Assembly: GCA_038087015.1 (NCBI GenBank) | Contig: JASBNA010000010.1 | Span: forward strand, 1 to 64,000 | DNA length: 64,000 nucleotides | DNA from: Cerrena zonata | Taxonomy: Eukaryota > Basidiomycota > Agaricomycetes > Polyporales > Cerrenaceae | Direction: 5' to 3' | In this document: positions 24,663-35,810 of the stretch, piece by piece | Layout of the letters: each line of letters begins with the position of its first letter | How positions within the stretch are numbered: the first letter of the stretch is position 1 | The notes under the pieces: generated by a model | The model's database searches: none | What the model saw: only the letters and a program-made list of their open reading frames with translations | Told to the model about the DNA's origin: nothing | Program-made: the position numbers and the translations under genes

Positions 24663-24879
24663 TGGCAAAATTCCAGATTCTATTATGTAAGTCTCTACAC
24701 AGTCAAATACTGAAGGCCAACTACCCCCAGGGCATTCTAATCATAATGTGGTTATGTTTTCACTTTAGAGCCAGATGGAACCTACACTCTGGTCATGCAA
24801 AGTAGTATAACTTGGTAGACAGTTGTTATATATCTAGTATTAGTGTAGGTCTAAATTATAGCTAACTAGATAACCATAT

Positions 24880-26652
24880 TGTCAAGCTCTTTAACAATAC
24901 CTGTATCTTCTGAGTTCCTGAATGCCTTTTTAAAGGCTCCATAAAAGTACTGTGAGAAGGTAACAGCTAACCTTGCTCTTTGAAGTCCATTGCATGCAAG
25001 GGTAGTACCATATAAATGGTTTTCATATAGTGCCTAAAGCTTACTAGTTAGCTTTGCTTTGAATATTAGTATTGCAACCTACCATTAATATATTACCACT
25101 TTCGTGAACTTCAACCTTGTAGTCAAGATCAACATAGTGACCACCATAATTTACACTATCAGTATGAGCAGCTGGCAAGTCACAGCATATTGCCCAGTTG
25201 AAAGCATAAGGTGCATATTGCTGATCACAGTGACTATGTCTAAAGTTTAAAGTAAAATTATAAATAAATACCATAGTATAAAATAACTGATTATATATGC
25301 TTCATAGTTTTGAGTCACAAAGCCTTCAGGTGGTGCTTACCTAACCAATAGAAAAGTAAGCACTTCATTAGCAAAATGAAGAGTGTATCCACATTCTATT
25401 GAGTATATTAGCTGATAATATAATTTGACAACAGTAAAACATACCTGCATTACTAAACAGTGAATCCATCTCAGGCAACTGTTCTGACTCAAGCTTGGAA
25501 ACAACAGGTTGTGTTGTTTCAGCTGGAAGCTTGGCAAGCATAAGTTGCTATGCAAAGGCAAAAATACCTAATGCTTTCTCATCCTTGTGCTGTTTTTTAC
25601 CAGGTGAAAGTTCAGTAATCCGCTTGAGCTTATTCCAATTATTATAAAGACCAAATGTCTGCTTGTTATGCTGACCCTATATATAGCCCATACCTGCCAT
25701 ATGACCATGGTGACCTGACTATAATAGCAAAATAAGCTAAAGTTAACTATAGATTTATAATATACTTATCCATACAGACTTGCAGTCTTCACATATCTCC
25801 ATGATCACCTCATTTACATAGTTGAGTATGGTTTTCCAGCAGCCAGTTGTGGGAAGATGTAAAACAGCAATCTCAATACAATTTGCTATAAATAATATAA
25901 GCAACAAGCAGAATAAAAGGTAGTGAGTTATATACTATCAGAATCGATAAAAACAACACTCTTGTCAGGCTAGACAATATACCATTCTGGATCACCAGAG
26001 TTGATGATGTACGGCTTGTGTGGACACTGGCTGTAAGCTATAGCATAAACATCCTCATTACCAGCATCACATAGAGGGTGATAGGAGACATATGATGTCT
26101 TTGGCTTCTGGTAAAAGACAACCTTAAGACCAAGATCAGTATATGACTTTGGTGAAGATAACAGATCAACAAAGTGAACCTAAAAATGGCCACATCCTAT
26201 AATTAGAAATTATAATTGAGATTTGTGGAATTTACTTACAAGAGCTATTTTGTGATCTCTATGCTGATGACACTGTTTTTTTGTAACTGTTTTTTCTTGT
26301 TTACAGCAGCAAACAATACTTCAGGCACCAGGATTTCATAATGCTATATAAGCACAGTAAGCTTCTGAAACTATAATTGTGAAAAAAATATTGTAAGTAT
26401 AGCCAATTAGATAATGAGTATACAATTACTACTCACAGTGACAAGATTCTCCCTCATTATTTTTGCAGCATTCTGTTTTGCTTTTGTAACACAAGCTGAG
26501 AGTAATGTATTTGTTATGAAGTTTGAGGCTAGTGCCTCAAGAAACTTAGCATCATTAGCCAGTGCACAAAAGACTAGATAAAATGGTAAGCTACTGATTA
26601 TATAAAGATAACAGTATTCACTTACATGCTGGATAATACTATATTTGATCAT
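24880..26652 (-). pseudogene. Relic of a probable 2OG-Fe(II) dioxygenase (TET/JBP-like)
   Basis: On the minus strand, pieces in shifting frames read as one protein. In order they include YTDLGLKVVFYQKPKTSYVS and DAGNEDVYAIAYSQCP (about 26150-26000), IEIAVLHLPTTGCWKTILNY (about 25890), MAGMGYI-stop-GQHNKQTFG, LPEMDSLFSNAG (about 25455), then HSHCDQQYAPYAFNW, NYGGHYVDLDYKVEVHESGN (25274-25044), and HLYGTTLACNGLQRARLAVTFSQ (about 25010-24940). The HxD (HCD), the later His before YGTT and an Arg before LAVTFS are spaced like the iron and 2-oxoglutarate ligands of the double-stranded beta-helix fold. Fungal TET/JBP genes often travel with transposons. The assignment is a pattern-based guess; the relic is broken by stops. 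Confidence 0.38.
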
Positions 26653-26771
26653 AGTGTACCAGTGAGAAGGTGAAAAGCAACCATAGAAAGCACTGAGCTT
26701 GCATCTGTAATAGTGTCACATGATGTGAAACTATACACTCTCCTTCCCAATGTAGTCAGTAGTCAATATGA

Positions 26772-26961
26772 CACTTATGTAAGCCTGTCATATGCTTGAG
26801 TCACAAAAGTTTTGTTTTGGAATGTACATTTTCAAGGGGGAGAGGGAGGAACAGAAGTTTTCAGAAACAAGCAATACTTTTTATTTCAGAGGTATCAAAC
26901 TCATATTTTTTTCAGGCAGATTTATTTTTTCAGGGAATAAAAGTGCAAATGGACCACCATA
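26772..26961 (-). repeat. Right inverted repeat arm
   Basis: Reverse complement of 19167-19353, with small gaps. Its outer end GACCACCATA meets Ty3 coding sequence. Confidence 0.65.
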
Positions 26962-28700
26962 GATTGTGATGTTAGGCTATAGATCAGGATTATTAAGCAT
27001 CTCCTTAACATACTTTGATATTGAATAAATATAAACACCAGTGACATATTGCTCGGTAAACTCTATAGAGTTCTAATTTTGGTTAACTGTATCTGGACTC
27101 TCTCTCATTGAATGGTAATGAACCATACTGAGTGGGTATTTGCCTGTTCTTTTCATCATTCTGAGATAATATAAGCCCTGCTGCAATAATGCTAGAGTCT
27201 ACTGATATGAAGACTGGTCGATCTGATATGTAATTGATTGGTTTAGGTGCAGGTACATTACTAACTAGCTCCTTCAATTTATCAAATGCTTGCTATCATT
27301 TATCTGTCCACTCAAATGGGACATCTTTTCAAATAAGCTGTGTCAATAACCTTGCAATTTTTGAATAGTCTTTTATCCAGATATAAATAGTACTATATCA
27401 ACCCAAAAATCCTCTGATATCTTTTGCCATCTTAAAAACTGGCCAGTTTTAGATTTTTGCAACTTTCCCTTCTTTTATTATCTTTCTATCCAGCATACAT
27501 TTTTGACCAAGAATAATAACCTCATGTTGACACAACTGGATTTTTTTTTGCTGGAAATGTGGCACTGCAATCTTCTATCCTGTGTAAAAGTCAATTTAGA
27601 TCCACTGCATATTCCCATATAAAACATTGAATACTAGAGCTCTCTTTCAGAACTTTAGGTGATCTATCCATTCTTATTAGGATACTAGGTAGCTAGACCT
27701 TTGACAGCCATATCAGCAATCAAAATATTTGCAATATGTAAAATCTCTTCTTGTAATATAAATACTATACATTATTGAAACTCAGCAAGCAAATTGGTAA
27801 ATCCTTGAGGTATAGCAGTCAATTGAAGTAGTCCTAAAAGATGTAAAAAAAGAAGTCATATCCTTACTCATAGAGTGTATTGTTTAAGCATTGAAACTCA
27901 AAAATAAGTCAAATACTAAATAGCATGGATAACCAGCATATGGTTTTATAAAATTGTCAAGTATTAGAGGTCCTCCTGCATCTTGGATAGTGACTCTATT
28001 CAAAGGTTGTAAGTCATGAATGATATGGAGATTGTCATTTTTCTTTAGAATACAGAAATATCTTGAATAATATGCAGACTGACTTGTCTTGTACAATCTG
28101 CTAGCAATTGTATTGCATAGTATCTCAATGACCCTTTCCTTTATTCCTGGAGGTATAGGAATATTTTTCTCTAACTATAAAATATGAGATTTTACAGGAA
28201 TAATGTAATCTGAGAAATATTCCCTACTCAAAGTTCCTCAATTCTTATCTAAAAATACTAACACCTTCTTATTCAGTTTTAGAATATGAAGAAATAGTTT
28301 AAGTTCTTCTGGCTGCAAAAAGCTATCAGAGTTTAAATTAAGACTTTTGACTCATTCAAAAGTAAGCTTTTCTATCAGTACAAAGTCAGGTGGATACAGA
28401 GTTATGACCAGCAGTGTTTTTAACAGATTGCAAGAAATTCAATATATGCCCTTTGCCTCCTCTGCGTAAATGCCTGATACTGGTTTTATCTTTTTATTAA
28501 TGTGTTTATAGGTCATGTGAGAAAATAGAGGACTACAGTCTATATCTGCTATTACATTGTAGCCTTTGACATAAAGGTGATAGCAGTATATAATTCAAGT
28601 CTTCATTGCTTGGGGTTTTATTGCTTTAAAAATCATTTCAATAGCACTTCTAATAACATGTTGGAATTGAAAATATAAGATATATATAATCAAAATAATA
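26962..28700 (-). mobile_element. Decayed Ty3/gypsy pol relic
   Basis: The minus strand shows reverse transcriptase (SQSAYYSRYFCILKKNDNLH and HDLQPLNRVTI, 28096-27884) and RNase H (RPVFISVDSSIIAAGLILSQ and LPFNERESRYS, 27277-27083), followed by damaged MLNNPDL and PNITIY at the edge of the inverted repeat. Upstream, protease-region pieces (GYNVIADIDCSPLFSHMTY, IPPGIKERVIEIL) reach about 28650. Many stops are present. Integrase sequence is missing downstream, where the candidate 7.8-kb unit begins. No LTRs were recognised. Confidence 0.65.
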
Positions 28701-30834
28701 AAAAATAAACTGCTAAAATATTTGATATAAATTGTGCAACATCTATAAGGGTATATAAAGCGGGCAGAAGATAAAGGTATAAAGGAAGTAGTATGTGTGA
28801 GAAGTGGTATTCAAAAGTTCATCATTAAGTCTAAGCAATGTAATTGATCATGACTCATATGTTTCAAATATTTGATTATGCTATTGAGAGATTTTTATTG
28901 ATAAGCTTCAATGTATTTATTTATTGATAGATAAACATTACCTTCAGTGAAATGAGTGAAATACATTTTCTTTGTTGTATCATTTGATAATTCAAGAGAT
29001 TGTCTTATCAACCATGCTCAGAATCTCTTTATTAAAGGATTCACAAAATTTCATAAATTTATCTTTGACCATTTCCCAAATACAATTCTCAAGCTCACTG
29101 CAAAAATATATGATGTCCTTTATTATTCTGTCATAAAAAGCTGCTAACTTTGGGCTTGTTGAGCTAAATTGACTTAACAGCTTGTCATTGAAGATAATGA
29201 GCAATGCAGGATATAAAAAACATTTGCAACCCAGTAGTAGGAAAATAGAAATAAGAGCTTAATGAGATAATTCCATATAGCCTTTTATTCTATTGATCTC
29301 ATCAATACTATATTCTCAGACTGCCAATTGCCATTTTCCTTCCAAAGAAACTGAGTCACCATCATCTTCTAATGAGAGTAGTGGAGTAATCACCTGGCTG
29401 GATATCAAGTCCTAAAGTGAAGCAGCCCTGACTATGAACTATTTATAAAATGAACTTACAATATCCCCAAACTCTTTTGCAAATCTCTGTACAACTTGTG
29501 CAGTCAGTTTTGCAAATTGTTATAGATGCTTATCAGCCTGGCTTAGCATTGGTTCAGCTTCTGCCACTCTTTGGCATCAGTGTTACTTGCTATTGCATAT
29601 AATCTGTCTGGTTTGCTTGCTTCTAGGGCAGTCCAGTTCGCTTGTATGCTTCCACTTGAGCATTCTGGTTTGTTTGAAATCATCTACTCTCCTTTGAATG
29701 GTAATATATCTAACTATATTATTGCTTGTGTATGCTGAAAACCTATTTATATATAGCAATAGCTTTGACCTTCATATTTGGACAAATATGACAATACCTT
29801 TAGCTTTGTCTCAATTTATTTATTTCATTGCTTGCAAATTCCTAGGCTCTTAGTTGTATTTGACTTTGACAACAACAAAAATCCTGTAAATATACTGGCA
29901 TATGTCTTTAGCACTATTATATTGTGCCCTATCAAGGTGTGGCTGCATAAATGATATATTATAGAAGCTGTATAAGATATTATATTTTGTAGAATAACTA
30001 TTTCTATGTATCTATAATATTTATTTTGAGCCATGTTGTGAAGCCATCTTCTAAGTCTAATTGCCTACAGATATTACCCACATTGTAACCATCTTTCTCC
30101 TCCTCCTCCTTCTTCTCCTCCTTGTTATTACCACTACAACTAGCATCACTGCTTCATTGCTTGCAAACCATGTGCCTCTGTTTGGAATATTTTGACTACA
30201 GTGATTTTATCATCTTTGCTCATATTTCTCATCCAGATGATGCTAAAGTGGCAAAGATTTGTGCTTGTCAATACATGTAGCCTACTAAGTCCTGAAGGAT
30301 CTGCAAAAGTATGAGGCCTTCATATCAATAGTTATTGTGGATCTATTTATCTGATTTTCAGTCATAGAACTGAAAGGTCCATTATATTTCTTCAGAAAGC
30401 AGCTGTAATTCTTTCTCCCAGTGGAGCTTTTGAGTGCATAATTTGAATCATTCTAGATGAAGATCTTGAGACAAGGTTGACAGTTAATTATATTTTGCAC
30501 AGAAATTGTGCTAGTTACTCACTGTTGTTATACTGAGCATTGCTCTCACTTGCACTCCTTTATATCTACAACTATATGTGGTTCCCCTTAGTAGGTATTG
30601 TTAAGTTATTCTTCTTTCACCATTTCTGTCTCTGTTCTTATTTTCTTGAAACAGTCTCTGGATTGTCATCCTCAAGACTATGAAGATTCTTTACTTTGAG
30701 CTTCTGAGGCTTTTGCTCCTACTTCCTGTGACCTATCAATGCAAAAATTACTTTCTGAGTCTATTAATATTTATTGGCTATTTGATGAAGATGGGCCTTG
30801 TGATTTTTATAAGTTGATTGCAATGCATATACTA
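28701..30834. other. AT-rich stretch without recognisable genes
   Basis: Only short frames with no family resemblance. A TCC/TTC microsatellite stands at about 30095-30123. CpG is nearly absent. Confidence 0.5.
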
Positions 30835-31308
30835 GGTATAATACAGAATTTTTAAGTATAAAAGAGCAAGAAAAGATTTTAGAAAAAATCCCTCCTTTTT
30901 ACTAGGCTTTGTTTGCATTTAAAAAAATTAAAAAAGATTCAAAATAGTTGTAAAATCTTTTGCAGTTAAAGAAGATAAAAAGATTCAGAATCTTTGGTCT
31001 ATAAAATTCTCTATCACTGAACAAACTAGTCTATCAGTCTATAAATTAACTTGTTAACTTGTCAACTTACTTACTAATAGTCTAATATAACTATAAGTGA
31101 GCTAGAAAGTAGGTCAATAGGGTTAAGTGATAGAAGTTTTTATGAGAACAAAGATTCTGAATCTTTTTATTTTTTTCAACTGCAAAAGATTTTACAACTA
31201 TTTTGAATCTTTCTTATTTTTTTAAAGTGCAAAGTCTAGTAAAAAAAGCTAGGATTTTTTCTAAAATCTTTTCTTGCTTTTTTATGCTTAAAAATTCTGT
31301 ATTACACT
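30835..31308. repeat. Palindromic MITE family 1, copy a
   Basis: About 474 bp with inverted arms of roughly 100 bp or more. GGTATAATACAGAATTTTTA at the left mirrors TAAAAATTCTGTATTACACT at the right. Flanks suggest insertion at TA (CTA before the left tip). A second copy is at 44485-44928. Confidence 0.75.
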
Positions 31309-31336
31309 CAGTGATATTAGGTCCAATATTATGGAC

Positions 31337-33450
31337 TTAGTAGTGTTTGTATTGAAACAGCTGCATGCAGACATGAATTATAGTGTGAAGCACCTCCAGA
31401 GAGTTTATACACTGTGGCTTGCACAGACAAAGTTCAGCATCAATAAGTCCAATCTTGTATTCAATATTGCATTCTGATGCAGACAGAGAAGATGGCAAGT
31501 ATAGAGGGGTGTACTCAAGATGTTGAGGAGACATAGTTGAAGCAGGGTCGACAGTGATCTTGCAGCTGACAATAGGCATATATAGTACTTGTATGGATTG
31601 AAACTTTGTAATACATCTGTGAAGAGCTATGCATTGCTCAAACATTCTGGTCTGCTTCAAAGTACCCCTGACATTGCATTGTAATATGGCCTTAGTAAAC
31701 AATAAGTTCAATATCAATATTTACAAATAAGGAGATACTCACTATTGCTCCTCCAACTCTAGGCCAACAATTAATATCAAGATGGCTGAGACATTGTGCA
31801 TCATGGTCTGATGCCCTTCTCTGTTCTTTTTCCTCTGCTAATTGACACCATATTTCAGCTTCTGTGAGATCTGATAGCATAATTATTGAATATAAAACTT
31901 CTAAATAATAGAGTAACAAGCTTACCTTCATATTTTACATAGTAGGGATCTGGCTGATAAGATCTTTCTTCCATGTCTCAACTTGATATATCTACCTATC
32001 CTGTGTAGTCTTCCTAATACCCTGTGATAGTGACAAGAAGTTTATATCTTGCTTGGCTGCTGATTTTTCACACAAGCATATTTCTGAGCAAGTGATATAA
32101 CTATATAGAGCATTGACCAAAGCATTGAGACAATTTATAAATGACAACTTACTTAGCTACACAGTCTTCCACCAGTTGGCATAGCCTCAGTGGTGGTTTA
32201 ATGATCTTTGACAAGCACCAGGCTTTATCATCTTTACACTATTTGCAATTGGTTAAATCTCTCACCAACAATACTCAATATCTTCTCTATTGGAATGACC
32301 CATGTTGAGAATCCAATTGAAGGAAAACCTTGAGCATCCCTCCTGCATGTACACATATCAATGAAGTTTACTAATAATCCATTGTAATGCTGATATTTCT
32401 AGAAGGTTTACTTGAAATTCTTTCAGATATTTCTTAATTTTATCAATAAGGTAGATAATCCACTGGCACACAATAGCATAGGAGGTCATCTTGTCAATAT
32501 CAGAATAATGGCATAGGGTGGAGCAGAAGATAAGATACATGTTTATATACCTAGAAGATTTGTTAAACCATCAAAGATATAAATATAATTATTTTACTTA
32601 CTTTTTACCTTTCTGCAGGTCTCCAACACTGTTCTTTATAATGAACTCATGGCAAGCATAAACATAGGCCTCAATTCCAGTCACTGCATAGTCCTTTGAG
32701 AAATTTGTGTTTACATGATCAATAGTAGCAAGCCTTGTACAGTTACAAATCTAAAAACAGGGGTAAATATTTTTTATAGATAATGATATTGTAAGATATA
32801 TCTTATCTTGTACATCATGCCTAGCTAGTTCACTTTGATATGATGTGTCATTTACAAAATATAAGAGCTCCTCATCCAAAATAAAATCTTTTTCTTTGCT
32901 TGATATATCATATTATTTAACATAGAAACAGGCATCAATTAATATAAACAAAGTAAATAGTTATCTAAAGGAGCATTACTTGTAGTTGAAAGATATGATA
33001 ATGTTGTTACTAACTTGTCCTTCTCAGGTATTGCATTCAGGTTGCAAGGAAAGTTAATTTTGAGGTGAAGACATGTTGAACAGCCTACAGCAAGTTCATC
33101 CTGGGCTGTTACAGCATACCTCCTAGGTCATAAGCTCTTCTGGCATATTTGAGCATTTTCAGATATTTCCACTGATGGAGACATCAAAAGACAACTTTAT
33201 AGTATTGCTAAAGTGACAGATATTAGATGTATATAGTAGAGATAATATAGAATAAACTTACTCAGACAGGTAACAAGTCCATATTGTCACTCAAATATTC
33301 AATACTTGTATACAAATTATAGATGCCATATTTTGACTGCACATTCTGAAGCATCTTTGTCAGTAGAGTATTTACAAAATATATACATAATATAGTGGGA
33401 GCATTTTGCAAATTTCTGCACAAGCTCTGCAGAGTGTTTTGCAAATTCAT
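31337..33450 (-). pseudogene. Decayed KDZ (Kyakuja-Dileera-Zisupton) transposase
   Basis: The minus strand carries LQNTLQSLCRNLQNAP (33450-33262), a middle region, then MYLIFCSTLCHYSDIDKMTS followed by YAIVCQWIIYLIDKIKKYLK (32540-32358), LTEAEIWCQLAEEKEQRRAS (31870) and LYLPSSLSASECNIEYKIGL with DAELCLCKPQCINSLEVL (31600-31380). KDZ transposases have a YDIxCQW motif in this position; here the Asp is replaced by Ala. The C-terminal coiled arrangement with LPSS and a run of charged helices also fits. Stops and frame changes break the gene. No terminal repeats were found. The assignment rests on motif memory only. Confidence 0.5.
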
Positions 33451-33597
33451 CTGTATATATTTTGCAAATCAATAGGATGACAGGTAAAATATAAACTAAT
33501 ATACAAACTAGCCATAGAGCATCTCAATATGGTAATACCAGCTTATTTATAGTGCTAAAAATGGTAATTAGATAAATTCTGTTAGAATGATAGATGC

Positions 33598-35810
33598 TTA
33601 TACCAGCACCCCCTATTGCCTATTTGAAAAAGTGGTTTAGGATAGGATGGGGGATGGTGCAAGAGCCTATACCAAATATTAGAATATATACTAGGGAGTA
33701 AAAGAACTGCATTCTTACATTAAATCTGTATCTAAAACTCCTGTGTGATTTGATGAGGAACTGAAGGAGCTATAATAGAAATAGTAGGTATAAATTGATA
33801 AAATAGAGGTTTTAATTAGAATTAGATGGGAAGAAGTGGTTAGAATATTAAGTGGAGGTAGTATATTCCTCTACTATGTTGGAAAAGGATGTGTACAAGA
33901 TCTCAGGCCGATTAGACAAGAATTACATATATCATCATAGGATATGCCTTAGAAATATAAAAATGGGGGGTTTCTCAGAGTATTCTATAGGGAACCAGTT
34001 ATTTCCTTAATTATCAATGATAATAAAGTCTAGATATAGTATGGACAGGCTCATATTCTAGTTCTCTTAGCATTAGCACAAGATATAGGTATGCTATAGT
34101 CAGAATATTTTATTTAGGTACCAGGAGAAGAACATTTACTATATTTTCTGTTCTAATAGACAAAATATTCTGCCCTATTTGTATTATACTAGAATATACT
34201 ATCTTGGATGATACTCAATACTACTTTGTGATGAGATTAATACTAAGTGATACAGGGAGGAGAAGGAGGGATGGGATAGGATAGTAATAGGACATGTTAG
34301 AGTGTGTTTTTATGCATCAGAATTGCTGCTAGATATGTAAAATATATATAGCTAGGCATATATATCAGTTAGCTTAATTATTGTATGTGAAATAGTAAGG
34401 GAGGAACAAAGATACCCTGGAGGAGAGGGTGAGGGAGCACATATTTATATCTCACCAACCCCTACACCAGATATGCTGTGCTTTTGGATATCAGGAACGA
34501 CAGTATATAGAACATTATATATAGGTTTTTAGGATCCTAAGTGTACTGCTACCCTTTCAAATCACCCCCCAAGTTAATCCTAAGGTTGACTTTATATCTA
34601 AAGATACTCTCCTACAAACATATACATTTATATTGGTAAGATATGAAAGGGACTTTTATAGGATTTTTTGGTACACCCCACAATTCTATTCAGCTGCCCT
34701 GGCAATAGGAGGTAGGTTGTTTTTTACCCTAGTGCACACTACTAAATCTTAGTTTCACTCATTTCTCTAAGTACTCCCTTTCCCATATCATAGGTTATGA
34801 CCAGAATACCTCTATGGTAGCTGGGAAATCCTATGAGAGCTGCTTTCCCTCATTCATACTATCCTCCCTCATGTTATTTTAATCAGTAGTTAATCCTGTA
34901 GATCCCCAAAGAGATATTTTTGGGGGTATATCTGAGTTAGAAGAGGCAGAAGGATAGGTCACATTCTAGGGGGTCAAATCTGCATTGATCACTGAACAAA
35001 GGGGGTATATTGAAGTACTTATGGAGGTCAATAAGCATGAAAAGACCACTTATTAAAAGAGGAAGCATAGCTCTAGCTATAGTGGCCAGAAAAATAGCTT
35101 CTTTCACCTATCTTCCTAAGATATAGTATTTATAGAGGCCCAACTACTAGGATTGAGGGCCTGATGCTCTACTTATGTCTTGAGGGATATTATATCCATA
35201 TTTACACTGCCCACATTACCCCTAGGAGTGTTCCCTCTAAAGTTATTTAAGTATATATGTGGGAACTTTGAAATACCCTATTTTTCACATTTGTGGTCCT
35301 GTAACTGAAATAATATTGTGTAAAATGGTTCTCTCAGCTAGCAGATTGAAATATGGCCTTCCCAAGACTATTTCTATACTTTACTATCATTGATAGTCAA
35401 GAAGATGGCTGGTTTCCCACCGGTAGCCCAGGGTACTTCCCTAATTTTGCATTTTGAGAATGTTCCAGATATAAAATATGCAATTCTTATCCAATTGACC
35501 TGAGATCTTGTACACACCCTTTTCCAACATAGTAGAGGAATATACTACCTCCACTTAATATTCTAACCACTTCTTCCCATCTAATTCTAATTAAAACCTC
35601 TATTTTATCAATTTATACCTACTATTTCTATTATAGCTCCTCCAGTTCCTCATCAAATCACACAGAGGATTTAGATACAGATTTAGTGTAAGAATGCAGT
35701 TCTTTTACTCCCTAGTATATATTCTAATATTTGGTATAGGCTCCTGCACTATCCCCCACCCTATCCCAAACTACTTTTCCAAATAGGCAATAGGAGGTGC
35801 TAATATAAAT
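33598..35810. repeat. Long inverted repeat, arms of about 310-330 bp, very similar
   Basis: The left arm (33598-33925) and the right arm (35480-35810) are reverse complements with only scattered, mostly A/G, differences. Shared stretches include CCTATACCAAATATTAGAAT, GATTTGATGAGGAACTG and GGAGGTAGTATATTCCTC. The arms appear to keep traces of a reading frame (KKWFRIGWGMVQEPIPNIRI). Weaker similarity continues inward past the arms. The 1.55-kb spacer has no recognisable gene. Confidence 0.75.

Larger units (their letters stand above)
19167..26961. mobile_element. Candidate 7.8-kb element bounded by about 190-bp inverted repeats
   Basis: Non-coding sequence at 19167-19353 returns in reverse complement at 26772-26961. 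Between the arms lie relics of four genes: an unknown protein (plus), an integrase-core protein (minus), a BTB protein (plus) and a probable 2OG dioxygenase (minus). The right tip falls inside the coding sequence of a decayed Ty3 element, as expected for an insertion. I could not define a target duplication. The alternative is that the arms are two independent MITE-like copies that happen to face each other. All internal genes are damaged, so the unit is not active. Confidence 0.4.

Noticed and set aside
29825..30034. Minus-strand 69-codon frame
   Set aside because: AT-rich chance frame without recognisable composition or neighbours.
33598..35810. Arms considered as LTRs
   Set aside because: The arms are inverted to each other, not direct, so they cannot be the two LTRs of one element.
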